Origin: JAABUE01 sp034431895
GTDB lineage: Bacteria > Chloroflexota > Anaerolineae > Anaerolineales > Villigracilaceae
Reading direction: 5' to 3'
DNA length: 64,000 bases
Assembly (NCBI GenBank): GCA_034431895.1
Contig: DAOUCM010000094.1
Coordinates: forward strand, 27,111-91,110
The notes beneath the pieces were generated by a model, which was not told where the DNA came from, searched no databases, and was given only the letters and a program-made list of their open reading frames with translations. The first letter of the stretch is position 1. Every line of letters starts with the position of its first letter. This document shows positions 51,912 to 60,477 of the stretch, piece by piece. Made by a program: the position numbers and the translations under genes.

Positions 51912-53165
51912 TCAAGGGGTGGCCGTTGCCGTCGAAGTGGCGGTTGGAGTCATGGTTGCCGTTGAGGTGGGCGTTGCCGTCCAGGTGGGTGTTATGGTTG
52001 CTGTGCTTGTCGGCACGGATGTGGAAGTCGGCGGCTGTGTCCCTTGGCGGACGATGCGCGCTGCCAGCCACAGGGCTTCATCCTTGCCTTTCGAGTCGTT
52101 GGCCAAGACGGTCAAGAAGAAGCGGACGTTCTTGCCGGCCAGGGAGCTCAAGTCTATGTCCACAGGATAGTATTTGCCTTCATAGACCTCGTGCCAGTCT
52201 TTCAGGATTTTGATGTCACCATCGCCGATACGATATTCTAGCCGAAACAACACATTGCAAGTCGTTGCGCCATATTGACAGTTGATGTCGGCCTTGAAAT
52301 GGTCGCCAGATTGCACTTCGAAGGGCGGGTACTTCCCTTGGATATAGCCGTTGGCTTTGTGATTGGGAACCGTCAACAAACCGGCCTGCTTTTGCGTCAC
52401 GCCGTTTTCCATGCGGGGTTTGGATAGTTTGATCACATAGCCGTCGTCATCGCCTTCTTTGCCGGGGCAGGGCAGGCTGTTGCTGCTGCGGCTCTTCCAT
52501 TCGGCCTCGCAAGCGTTGGCTACGAAGTCGTATGCCACATATTCCGGCCCAGAGACATGGATGTCTACCCAAAAAGCGACATCGGCTTGCGCTCCAATAC
52601 CAAAGAGAGCGCCGCTGGCATTGCGCAGTTTCCAATAGCCGCGATAGTGACCGTTCTGGCTTGGCGCTGTCAAGTTCACCGCCAAGTCAATGCTCTCGCC
52701 CGGATTCACGTTCCCTGGCAGGCTGGCAGAGGTGGGACCACTCATCCTGTCGCCGCTGACGAACACCAGCGCGTAGGAGGGCGTCCAACTACAAGTTCCC
52801 ACATTTTGCAGCCGCCATATCTTTTGAAATGTGCTTCCGCGCGTGATGACGCTCCCATCTGGGACGGTTACATCCTTGATGAAGGCTGCCGCGTCACAGC
52901 GGCTGAGCGGAACGGGTGATGAGGAAGGCGTAGCCGAAGAAAACATCAGCGGCGGCGTAGCCGAGGCGGCCAGTAAGCCCGCCGGAGAAGCCAGCGGCGT
53001 GGCGGCTACACTGCTGGCCATGGCTTCCAGAGTTTGGGCTGCGGCGGTGTAGAGCGGTTTCAAGGTTGCTGCTGCATCTGGCTGAGCAGGCGAAGTCAGG
53101 TTGCAGGCTAATGCAGAAACGATGAGAAGGGTCAAGGAGAACAAGCGATGGAAGCGCGCGTTCAT
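51912..53165 (-). CDS. NBR1-like Ig-domain lipoprotein 4, with extra C-terminal domain and Thr/Pro tail
   Basis: This 417-residue lipoprotein has lipobox VSALAC, the KPLYTAAAQTLEAMASSVA motif, a Ser/Pro linker and the Ig-like domain (DVTVPDGSVIT, FQKIWRLQNVGTCSWTPSY, DRMSGP). A domain of about 150 residues not found in the other paralogues follows (YDFVANACEAEWKSR ... FRLEYRIGDGDIKILKDWHEVY ... NVRFFLTVLANDSKG), probably a beta-sandwich, then a Thr/Pro-rich tail. Its function is unknown. The gap upstream (53166-53514) holds only the palindromic structures and terminator described below. Confidence 0.88.
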   Translation of the reverse strand: MNARFHRLFSLTLLIVSALACNLTSPAQPDAAATLKPLYTAAAQTLEAMASSVAATPLASPAGLLAASATPPLMFSSATPSSSPVPLSRCDAAAFIKDVTVPDGSVITRGSTFQKIWRLQNVGTCSWTPSYALVFVSGDRMSGPTSASLPGNVNPGESIDLAVNLTAPSQNGHYRGYWKLRNASGALFGIGAQADVAFWVDIHVSGPEYVAYDFVANACEAEWKSRSSNSLPCPGKEGDDDGYVIKLSKPRMENGVTQKQAGLLTVPNHKANGYIQGKYPPFEVQSGDHFKADINCQYGATTCNVLFRLEYRIGDGDIKILKDWHEVYEGKYYPVDIDLSSLAGKNVRFFLTVLANDSKGKDEALWLAARIVRQGTQPPTSTSVPTSTATITPTWTATPTSTATMTPTATSTATATP

Positions 53166-53186
53166 AGAAAACCTCCAACTCTAAAC

Positions 53187-53322
53187 ACGGCAGAATGCCG
53201 TAAAGTATGCGTTAACCTGAATTCGGGATAAGCCTTCCAACCGTCCCGCAAAGTACCCGCAGGGTGAAGGCTCGATTTTGCCCATACAATGGCTCGAAAA
53301 AGCCTTCGGGACGGTTATCCCG
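53187..53322. repeat. Complex palindromic region between lipoprotein genes 3 and 4
   Basis: ACGGCA-gaa-TGCCGT (53187-53201) is followed by a larger fold-back in which AACCGTCCCG (53239-53248) pairs with CGGGACGGTT (53307-53316), and CGGGATAA (53224-53231) with TTATCCCG (53315-53322). GAAGGCT and AGCCTTC add an inner arm. No ORF is visible. Confidence 0.6.
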
Positions 53323-53465
53323 AGGGCGCCCAGGTGCTGGGATGATAGCCTGTTTGGGCAGCAGTTACTTGTCCTGGCGCTTTTTCAGAGCACTGCCGCC
53401 CATTGGTTTGGCGTGCCAAAAAGTATACTATTTCTTGAAGACGCCCATTTATCACCTTATGTTCC

Positions 53466-53498
53466 CAAACAAAAAGGCCGGAGCGCCAGCCCCGGCCT
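53466..53498 (-). terminator. Terminator after lipoprotein 3
   Basis: AGGCCGG/CCGGCCT stem with a 10-nt loop (53475-53498). On the minus strand a TTTTTGTTT tail follows. Confidence 0.8.
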
Positions 53499-53514
53499 GC
53501 CTCGCTCTGGCTGT

Positions 53515-54480
53515 CTACTGACACAAATAGTCGAAATACGCCTTCCCGAAATCCTGCTCATTGGGAAAAGTGATCAACACCTGCATCCACTTGGTGCCAG
53601 GCGTCACGCCCAGGTGCATGGACCACTCGCGCGTCAGCGTTTGTGAACCGGCTTGTGTGAACTTCAATTTTTTCTCGCCGGTATCGTTGCCGTCGCTTTG
53701 CAGCCAGCGGTACCAGACTTCCACTGGGCCGTTGGTCGTAATCGTCGCATAGACGGTGTACCACACATTGGTCGCACAGCCCGTCTCTGGCTTGCGGACG
53801 ACCTTGTACGTCACCGCCGTCACGCCATAGGCGGGGGCAGACGAATCGGTCACGTTGACCTGCACGTAGAAAGGCTGGTCATATTCGCCGACCCCAAATG
53901 CTCCGCCCCACGGCGACTTGATTTTCCAACTGCTGGTGTACATTCCGTTCGCAGCGGGCGCCTGCATGTAAAGCGTAATATCCACTTCATCTCCCGGCGG
54001 CACCACCTCGGGGAAGGGGTATTCGAGCAGACCGCCCATCAACTCGCCGGACCAGTAGATGATTTTGTAGGTCGAGTCCCACGTGCAAGAACCGCCATTC
54101 CTGAGACGCCAGGTCTTCCAAAAATATTGTCCCGGCTTCATGATTTGCCCATCGGGGATGGTCTCGCTGATGAGATTGGCCAGCAGGCACGGGGCTGTGG
54201 AACCGACCGGCGGCGGAGCCGTAGGCGGCGAGAAGGTGGGCGGAACGGCCTGGGTTGGCGTAGGCGTCTCCCCTTCCGCTTCGGGCGTGGACGTGGGGCC
54301 TGCTTCCGCTAAAGTGGGCGTGGAGGCGGCCTCGGCCGCTTGCGTGTCGTGCGCCGCCACTGTCATCGCCACGGCGGTCGTGATAGAGGGGTCGTCTGTC
54401 CCCTTCCCCCCGCAAGAGGTGACCAGCAACACAACCAGCATCGAGATGGATAGAAAGATCAATCTTCCGTTTCTTTTCAT
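53515..54480 (-). CDS. NBR1-like Ig-domain lipoprotein 3, with shared C-terminal module
   Basis: This 321-residue lipoprotein has lipobox LLVTSC, a shortened helical motif (VAMTVAAHDTQAAEAA), a Thr/Pro/Glu linker and the Ig-like domain (ETIPDGQIM, FWKTWRLRNGGSCTWDSTY, ELMGG). The C-terminal ~95 residues (YTVYATITTNGPVEVWYRWLQS ... WMQVLITFPNEQDFGKAYFDY) are homologous to those of the next paralogue. The start ATG follows AAGGAATCAGG. Confidence 0.88.
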   Translation of the reverse strand: MKRNGRLIFLSISMLVVLLVTSCGGKGTDDPSITTAVAMTVAAHDTQAAEAASTPTLAEAGPTSTPEAEGETPTPTQAVPPTFSPPTAPPPVGSTAPCLLANLISETIPDGQIMKPGQYFWKTWRLRNGGSCTWDSTYKIIYWSGELMGGLLEYPFPEVVPPGDEVDITLYMQAPAANGMYTSSWKIKSPWGGAFGVGEYDQPFYVQVNVTDSSAPAYGVTAVTYKVVRKPETGCATNVWYTVYATITTNGPVEVWYRWLQSDGNDTGEKKLKFTQAGSQTLTREWSMHLGVTPGTKWMQVLITFPNEQDFGKAYFDYLCQ

Positions 54481-54570
54481 CCTGATTCCTTTCGGCAACG
54501 AGTTCGAACATTGCCAGAAAATATTATACCGCCCTGAGATTAAAGAACACTCATAAACTCGCCCGAAAGT

Positions 54571-54599
54571 GCAGGGGCAAGTTTCAGACTTGCCCCTGC
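54571..54599 (-). terminator. Hairpin after lipoprotein 2
   Basis: GCAGGGGCAAGT/ACTTGCCCCTGC is a perfect 12-bp stem with a 5-nt loop downstream of the lipoprotein 2 stop. There is no strong T-run, so it may be a repeat or an mRNA stabiliser rather than a terminator. Confidence 0.6.
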
Positions 54600-54627
54600 A
54601 AAACAGCGCATGGAGAGGATTGCTTCT

Positions 54628-55545
54628 TTACGGACAACTGAAATTTGCCCTTCCGAACTGCTGGTGGTTGGGTTGGTCAATGTAAATGTCCATCCAATGA
54701 GAACCAGCAGCAGATACAAACCATTGAGTACTGACGCTCTTCGTCCCGGCGGCTGCAAATTCTATGGGAGCGTGAGCGGCGTTGTCGGTCGCGCCGTCGC
54801 TGCGAATCCATTTATAGGTGACGTTCCCAGCCCCGTTGGTTGTGATATTGGCGGTAATGGTGAAATTCCCACATGAGCCAGAAACGCTCATAGTAACGCT
54901 GGTGACGGCAAACGTCCCACTTCCCCCTCCTCCCCCTCCGTCGCCAACTTTGATGTCCACATAGAACTGCGTAAAAGTTACGCCGGCGGCGTTGCGCAGC
55001 GCCCACAACCCTTTATAAGAGCCGTTGGCGGATGGCGCTTTCAAATTGACAGAGATATCTACCGTCTGGCCAGGATTGACGTTGCCGGTCAGCGCCTGGC
55101 TGGCAGGTCCGCTCATGGCGTCTCCGCTTTGGAACACCACTGTATAGGAAGGCGTCCATGAGCAGGTGCCAATATTTTTCAGCCGCCAAGTCTTGACGAA
55201 GTTCTCGTTGGCAGACAAGGTCGTTCCGTCTGGAATCGTGACATCGGTAATGAATTGGGCTTTGTCGCAATCCTGGGTTGCGGTAGCAGGTGGCGGCAGC
55301 GTTGGGAGCGGAGCCGCTGGCGTGGCCGTGGGAAGCGGTGCCGCCGGCGTGGCCGTGGCCGGCAGAGAAGTCGGCGTATTGACAAGAGCGGCTTGTGTCA
55401 GGCTGGCCTCCACAGTCTGGGCGGCGGCTGTCAGGATGGCGTTGGGGCTTTCTGTTGCCGTATTTTTAGATGGTAAATTGCAAGAGACCAGCAACATGCC
55501 CAGCACGAAGATAGTGAAGAGACGGTGATATGTAGAAATGTTCAT
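54628..55545 (-). CDS. NBR1-like Ig-domain lipoprotein 2, with shared C-terminal module
   Basis: This 305-residue lipoprotein has lipobox LLVSC, the clear motif LTAAAQTVEASLTQAAL, a linker of repeated TPAAPLPTA, and the Ig-like domain (DVTIPDGTTLS, FVKTWRLKNIGTCSWTPSY, DAMSGP). A glycine spacer follows, then the ~90-residue C-terminal module shared with lipoprotein 3 (ITTNGAGNVTYKWIRSDG ... HWMDIYIDQPNHQQFGRANF). The ATG has a GCGAGGAAAA site; the open frame continues 20 codons upstream, without support. Confidence 0.9.
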   Translation of the reverse strand: MNISTYHRLFTIFVLGMLLVSCNLPSKNTATESPNAILTAAAQTVEASLTQAALVNTPTSLPATATPAAPLPTATPAAPLPTLPPPATATQDCDKAQFITDVTIPDGTTLSANENFVKTWRLKNIGTCSWTPSYTVVFQSGDAMSGPASQALTGNVNPGQTVDISVNLKAPSANGSYKGLWALRNAAGVTFTQFYVDIKVGDGGGGGGSGTFAVTSVTMSVSGSCGNFTITANITTNGAGNVTYKWIRSDGATDNAAHAPIEFAAAGTKSVSTQWFVSAAGSHWMDIYIDQPNHQQFGRANFSCP

Positions 55546-55593
55546 TTTTCCTCGCAAGATAAATATTGTCACTATCACGAGCGTAAAGATTTT

Positions 55594-55643
55594 GTAGCAC
55601 GGCATTCATGCCGCATTGGGTTGCGGGATAAATCCCGCGCTAC
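55594..55643. repeat. Three-armed palindrome between lipoproteins 1 and 2
   Basis: An outer GTAGC/GCTAC stem encloses CGGCAT-tc-ATGCCG and GCGGGAT-aa-ATCCCGC. On paper it folds into a three-way junction. Its right end overlaps the last codon of lipoprotein 1. Confidence 0.65.
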
Positions 55644-56758
55644 GGATGGTAAGTAATCGTTAACTTGGGTGTACCTGCGCCGCAGGTGACATAATCAGCC
55701 TGTGCATCGTTATCGGTGGGGCCGGCCGGGTGCAAACGAATCTGGAAGCGGCTTTGGCCTTCGGTGACGCGCGTCTGGACGAGCGATTTCACGTCAATTG
55801 TAGTGGCGCCCGGTAGAGCGTTCAGCAGCTGGATGCCCGTCCCGCCGATGTTGTAATCCGTTTGGTCCAGCGGCAGGGCGTATTGTACCTCGCCTACCCA
55901 AATACCGGCTAGACTGCCAAACGGGTCTTGCATCTGAGAGCAACTGCTCAAATCCAACGCGGCGCTGACGATGGTCTTGCCGCTCAAAGAGGAGATGTCG
56001 AAACTCATATACCCGCGCGCCAGGTAATTCGTGCCGGTATCGCCGGCCAGGATGGTGCCATGCACCACAGCGATGCCCGAGGCGGGTTCGTATACTGTAC
56101 CGCTTTCGGTGCCGCTCATGGCGTTGAGCGTGATGTTGACGTTCGAGGGCGGCGGGGTCTTGACTTTGATTTCTACCCATACTTGCGCAAACAACACGCC
56201 TGAAGCGTTGCGCAGTTTCCAGTAGCCTTTATAACTGCCTTCGGCAGCCGGGGCTTTGAGGTTGACCGAGATGTCCACGGTCTGGCCGGGGTTGACGTTG
56301 CCAATCAATGCTTGGGTGGCCGGACCGCTCATGGCATCGCCGTGGCTGAAAACAATAGCGTAGGAGGGAGTCCATGAACAAGCGCCGATATTCTTGAAAC
56401 GCCAGGTCTTGGTGAAACTTTCATTGGGTGCAAATGTAGTGCCGTCATCCACCGTGATGTCGTCAATGAATTGCGCCACATCGCAGGGCGTGGTCGGCGA
56501 CGGCGCGGGGGTGGGCGGCAGGCTGGTGGTTGGGATCGCCAGCGTAATGGTTGGCACAGGCGTGGCAGCCGCGCTTGTAGGCGGCAGCGTGGGCGGGTTG
56601 AGGATGGCGGCCTGGGTCAGGTTGGCTTCTACGGTTTGCGCAGCCGCCGTCAAAATCGTATCTGCGCTTTGGGTGGGCGGCGCGCTGGAGGGCAAATTAC
56701 ATGCCGACAGTGTAATTGTCAACAGCGCAATCAGGCTGAATGATTTGCTTTTGTTCAT
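55640..56758 (-). CDS. NBR1-like Ig-domain lipoprotein 1, with DNRLRE-like C-terminal domain
   Basis: This 372-residue lipoprotein has lipobox TLSAC, motif LTAAAQTVEANLTQAAI, a Pro/Thr/Ser linker and the Ig-like domain (DITVDDGTTFA, FTKTWRFKNIGACSWTPSY, DAMSGP). The ~155-residue C-terminal domain (ARGYMSFDISSLSGKTIVSAALDLSS ... SLVQTRVTEGQSRFQIRLHP) looks like a carbohydrate-associated DNRLRE-type beta-sandwich. It is the first of the array after the ABC ATPase gene and has a GGAGATCGCT site. Confidence 0.9.
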   Translation of the reverse strand: MNKSKSFSLIALLTITLSACNLPSSAPPTQSADTILTAAAQTVEANLTQAAILNPPTLPPTSAAATPVPTITLAIPTTSLPPTPAPSPTTPCDVAQFIDDITVDDGTTFAPNESFTKTWRFKNIGACSWTPSYAIVFSHGDAMSGPATQALIGNVNPGQTVDISVNLKAPAAEGSYKGYWKLRNASGVLFAQVWVEIKVKTPPPSNVNITLNAMSGTESGTVYEPASGIAVVHGTILAGDTGTNYLARGYMSFDISSLSGKTIVSAALDLSSCSQMQDPFGSLAGIWVGEVQYALPLDQTDYNIGGTGIQLLNALPGATTIDVKSLVQTRVTEGQSRFQIRLHPAGPTDNDAQADYVTCGAGTPKLTITYHP

Positions 56759-56850
56759 AGCGATCTCCTCTTTATGAACAATGAGGTGATGGGCTTATTT
56801 TACATTAACATTTCTTGCCCGCCATACCCCCCCTTTCCTAATGAAACACA

Positions 56851-56877
56851 GTAGGGCAAGATGAAATCTTGCCCTAC
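56851..56877 (-). terminator. Hairpin after the ABC ATPase gene
   Basis: GTAGGGCAAGAT-gaa-ATCTTGCCCTAC is a perfect 12-bp stem lying 24 bp after the ATPase stop. There is no strong T-run on the minus strand. Confidence 0.6.
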
Positions 56878-56901
56878 CAAAAGAACAGATTCGACAAGAT
56901 T

Positions 56902-58410
56902 TCAGGCTTGCGCGCCTGCCATCCACAACCCCAGTTGTTCGCGGGTGGCTGTTTTGCTGTCTACCGTAGCCACAATATGCCCGCGATACATGACGGCAAT
57001 GCGATCCGAAAGCGCCATGATTTCATCCAGTTCAGCCGAGATGAGCAAGACGGCAACGCCGCGGTCGCGCATGAGAACGATTTCTTTGTGGATGTATTCG
57101 ATGGAACCCACGTCCAGGCCGCGCGTAGGCTGAGAGGCAATCAGCAGTTTCACGTCCCGGCTGAGTTCGCGCGCTACGATGACTTTCTGCTGATTACCGC
57201 CCGACAACTTGGAAGCGGGTACGAAGGGCGAGGGCGTGCGCACGTCGAAGTCCCGGATGAGTTTGCGGGCATTGGCGTCCACCGCTTCTTGCTGGATGAC
57301 GATGCCTTTGGCAAAGGGCGGACGGTAGTAATTACAGAGTACCATGTTATCGGCGATGGTATCGCTCAGCACCAGGCCATGCCGTTGGCGGTCTTCGGGA
57401 ATATGCGCCATGCCAGATTCGATGATGGGGCGCGGCGGTTTGCCGGTCATATCTTGCCCGTTGATGATGATTTTTCCGCTTTTGACAGGCCGCAGACCGG
57501 TCAGCGCCTCTGCCAGTTGGGTTTGACCGTTTCCTTGCACGCCGGCAATGCCCAGCACTTCCCCGGCTCGCACCTCGAAGGAGACGCCGCGCACTGTTTC
57601 CAGGCCGCGGTCGTCAAGCGCGTGCAAGTTTTCCACTTTGAGGACTTCCTGCCCCGCTTTGGCCTGGCCTTTTTCTACTTTGAGGATGACCTCGCGTCCC
57701 ACCATCATGGAGGCAAGTTTGGCTTCGGTCATTTCTTGGGGAATGACGGTGCCAACCACACGCCCGGCCCGCATGACCGTGATGCGGTCGGCAACGGCCA
57801 GCACTTCCTTGAGTTTGTGGGTGATGAAGATGATGGACACGCCGCGTTCGGTCAGTCCGCGCATGATGACGAACAATTCCTCGGCTTCTTGCGGCGTCAA
57901 CACGGCCGTTGGTTCGTCCAGGATCAGGATTTGCGCATTGCGATACAAGGTTTTGACAATCTCTACCCGCTGCTGAAGGCCGACCGGCAATTGCCCAACC
58001 AGTGCATCAGGGTCAACATCCAATCCGTACTGATGTGAGAGTTCCCTTACTCTGGCAGAGACCGTTTTGCGGTCCAGCAAGCCGTTACGGGTGGTTTCGT
58101 TGCCCAACATGACATTCTCGGCTACGGTGAAGACTGGAACGAGCATGAAATGTTGATGCACCATGCCAATCCCCTGCGCAATCGAGTCGTTGGGGTCTTT
58201 GATGCGGACGGCTTTGCCGTTGACGAAGATTTCCCCCTCCTCCTGGTGATACAAGCCGTAGAGGATGTTCATCAAGGTAGTCTTGCCGGCGCCATTTTCG
58301 CCAAGCAGCGCATGAATCTCGCCCTTTTTCAGGTCGAAGTCCACTTTGTCGTTGGCCAGCACGCCGGGGAAGCGTTTGGTAATTTGTTTGGCTTCAAGGA
58401 CAACAGTCAT
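56902..58410 (-). CDS. Nucleoside/simple-sugar ABC importer ATPase, two-domain (BMP system)
   Basis: This 502-residue protein has two ABC domains. The first is complete: Walker A GENGAGKTTL, signature LPVGLQQRVE, Walker B ILILDEPTAVLT. The second has a degenerate Walker A (GIAGVQGNGQTQL) but a good signature (LSGGNQQKVIVARELS), as is usual for the YufO/NupA/RbsA class. It would energise the two permeases at 61-63 kb; BMP-type systems take up purine nucleosides. The gene is separated from them by ~2.7 kb, which is unusual because these genes normally stand together. Confidence 0.92.
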   Translation of the reverse strand: MTVVLEAKQITKRFPGVLANDKVDFDLKKGEIHALLGENGAGKTTLMNILYGLYHQEEGEIFVNGKAVRIKDPNDSIAQGIGMVHQHFMLVPVFTVAENVMLGNETTRNGLLDRKTVSARVRELSHQYGLDVDPDALVGQLPVGLQQRVEIVKTLYRNAQILILDEPTAVLTPQEAEELFVIMRGLTERGVSIIFITHKLKEVLAVADRITVMRAGRVVGTVIPQEMTEAKLASMMVGREVILKVEKGQAKAGQEVLKVENLHALDDRGLETVRGVSFEVRAGEVLGIAGVQGNGQTQLAEALTGLRPVKSGKIIINGQDMTGKPPRPIIESGMAHIPEDRQRHGLVLSDTIADNMVLCNYYRPPFAKGIVIQQEAVDANARKLIRDFDVRTPSPFVPASKLSGGNQQKVIVARELSRDVKLLIASQPTRGLDVGSIEYIHKEIVLMRDRGVAVLLISAELDEIMALSDRIAVMYRGHIVATVDSKTATREQLGLWMAGAQA

Positions 58411-58432
58411 CGCTTATTTACTCCGTAGGATG

Positions 58433-58451
58433 GTTGACTCCCCTGCAAAAA
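58433..58451 (-). repeat. Shared leader sequence, copy 1
   Basis: On the minus strand TTTTTGCAGGGGAGTCAACC lies ahead of the ABC ATPase start. A near-identical stretch (TTTTTACAGGAGAGTCAACC) is the leader of the AT-rich lipoprotein at 60478-60497. Confidence 0.6.
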
Positions 58452-58461
58452 TCTTGAAGTT

Positions 58462-58545
58462 TCATCACGAAGGTACGCGTCACGGGGTTTCTCTTCATAA
58501 ACATACTCCGTGTCTCTGTGGTTCGATTTTTATCTATTTGCAGTG
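58462..58545. repeat. CACAGAGACAC-type intergenic repeat, copy 2
   Basis: Inverted, diverged copy of the repeat at 1977-2056, recognisable from CCGTGTCTCTGTGGTTCG. The remaining gap up to 59139 (about 590 bp) is AT-rich without a convincing gene, rRNA, tRNA or transposase remnant that I can see. Confidence 0.5.
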
Positions 58546-59139
58546 GACTCATGATTTTCATCATCGTAACACGATAAGAGGAGTGACATCGACTACAATC
58601 CTCATTTTTCTCCAAAGCGTTTCGCAATCTCGTGACTGGAGCGAGATTCGGCCTCCAATTCGTCGGATGCGTAATCAATCACTGAAAAGCCATGTCAGAT
58701 AAGAGGTGATAGAAAGTTAACCTATCGCATCCAAAAACTTCAACCCCTAGCCCAGACGGTATTTTCCCCTGGGTATAAAGATGTCCCAATGTGTAGATCA
58801 TGACTCTTCCGGGTAAAATCGTCTTGACCTTCTCTCGAGGACATCAGTAATTCTTTGGGGAATACCACATTTATGCTTATGTTTGCAACTACCTTTCTAA
58901 AGTAGATAACTTCTCAGAACCGCCACAATTCTGTCAAAAAACTTATCACACAGATATAGAGTCGCCGCGTCTTTCTTTGGTTTTTTTAACTCTCTGGGAA
59001 TCGCCATAATTATTTCACCAGCAGTCTCCAAAGGGGATTATACTGCATTGCTGGCTGACGGCTTTGAAACTGCTGTAAGAACTGGGGGTATACCATTTGA
59101 GAACCAATGCACCAGTTTTTAGTATAGCAGCAGGATATG

Positions 59140-60477
59140 TTATGGTATCCAATGCACCTCATACGGCGTAAGGACTGTTGGTAGTTCTGAAAAAGTCATT
59201 GTCTCTAAGTTCAATAAAATTACTTTTGACAGATTACAACCGTTGTTAACAGGTACAAATATAGGTATTGCAGTTATTCGATCATCGGGAGATAAATTTC
59301 CTAATGTGTTTTTGCATATAAACCCAGAACGGCGACTAGCTGGCGAAATTAGAGTGTCCAAAACTTCAGAAGGGTGTTCATTCTTAATTGATAAAGAGGG
59401 AGACAAAGATAAAATGTAAATGCCAAAAACATCGCTTGTATTATCGTACTTATTAACTTCGCTCCTCCACACTGACGATACATCAAAAACCAAAATTTTT
59501 GAACTATCTCCCAGCCATTTCAATATTACATCTCCTGTTAAAATGTTCATTGTTTGTGGGTTGTCAATATCTGAAATCAATGCGATGTGTAAATAGTTGT
59601 TATAAGGAGGTCCAGATTCTTTTGTTGCTGGTTCTGTCCAAGCAACTTTAGTACCGTCTGGAGAAAATTTTAATTCAATCCCATATATGCCCCCATAAAA
59701 CATTTGCTCTGGACCACGCATAAAGGGATGTCGCTCACTATCATCAAGATTGCTCCACCAGATATAATTTCTACCTCTCCATTTCAAAGTGGGTTGGACT
59801 AAAGAACTCCAGTAAACTTGTGTGTCGTTTAATGCCAAAATTTCGTAGGGCTTATTAATTTCACCATCATTATTATACTTATATATGTTAATAAGATGAG
59901 CGTCATTCGTGTTGATTTTGTAAATCCCAAATCCTGCATCACCTTCCCCAATGTAAATAATGGTTGTGTCGTCAATCCATCTAGCTGTTATGTTAGTCTC
60001 ATAAGGATCAAGCGGTAGCCCCTCCGCAATTTTAATTGGTTCAAATTCCAATGAGCTTAAATTGACCACATATAAATTTGCTGTTTTATTTTGCGGGTTA
60101 GCTGTGGAAGCAACCAAAACTTTAGTACCATCAGGTGAGATATCCATGAAATAATTGTAGTCTTCTAGCCCCTTTGTAATTGGGATTAAATCTATACCAT
60201 CTATGTTTGCAATAAATAAATTTATTTCGCCTTTTAAATCTGGGAATGCCTTAAGAAATTCATCTTTTCTATAAGTGAAGATAAATTTGCCTGAGCCGCC
60301 TCCAATTGGTGTAGGCATAGGCGTTATGGTTGAGGTTGGAATGGATGTTTGAGTTATTGTTGGCAATGGTGTAAAAGTTTGCGTAGGTTCTGGCGTTGAT
60401 GTCGCGGTTGCAGAGCAACCAACCAAAAACAGCGTAATGAGCAAAAACAATTTTGAACTTTTTTTTGTGAATTCCAC
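59140..60477 (-). CDS. AT-rich lipoprotein with WD40/TolB-like propeller
   Basis: This 445-residue lipoprotein has a signal peptide with lipobox FLVGC and a Thr/Pro linker, then repeated beta-propeller-like blades (DISPDGTKVLVAST, ARWIDDTTIIYIG, KFSPDGTKVAWTEP, NLSPDDRITAIP). Its codon use is AT-rich unlike all neighbours, implying recent transfer. The GTG start is favoured by AGGAG nine nt upstream; an ATG nine codons earlier overlaps the IS630 remnant but has no such site. It has the lipid-anchor and linker style of the array upstream but lacks the NBR1-like Ig domain. Function unknown. Confidence 0.82.
   Translation of the reverse strand: MEFTKKSSKLFLLITLFLVGCSATATSTPEPTQTFTPLPTITQTSIPTSTITPMPTPIGGGSGKFIFTYRKDEFLKAFPDLKGEINLFIANIDGIDLIPITKGLEDYNYFMDISPDGTKVLVASTANPQNKTANLYVVNLSSLEFEPIKIAEGLPLDPYETNITARWIDDTTIIYIGEGDAGFGIYKINTNDAHLINIYKYNNDGEINKPYEILALNDTQVYWSSLVQPTLKWRGRNYIWWSNLDDSERHPFMRGPEQMFYGGIYGIELKFSPDGTKVAWTEPATKESGPPYNNYLHIALISDIDNPQTMNILTGDVILKWLGDSSKILVFDVSSVWRSEVNKYDNTSDVFGIYILSLSPSLSIKNEHPSEVLDTLISPASRRSGFICKNTLGNLSPDDRITAIPIFVPVNNGCNLSKVILLNLETMTFSELPTVLTPYEVHWIP

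Noticed and set aside
50815..56758. Reading the lipoprotein array as a polymorphic toxin or immunity locus
   Set aside because: No toxin-type domain, no secretion leader other than lipoboxes and no small unrelated immunity genes; each protein is a complete lipoprotein.
58546..59139. Decayed gene or second transposase fragment in the AT-rich gap
   Set aside because: I could not find a frame longer than a few dozen codons nor any transposase motif; the sequence may be degenerate but gives no support for a call.
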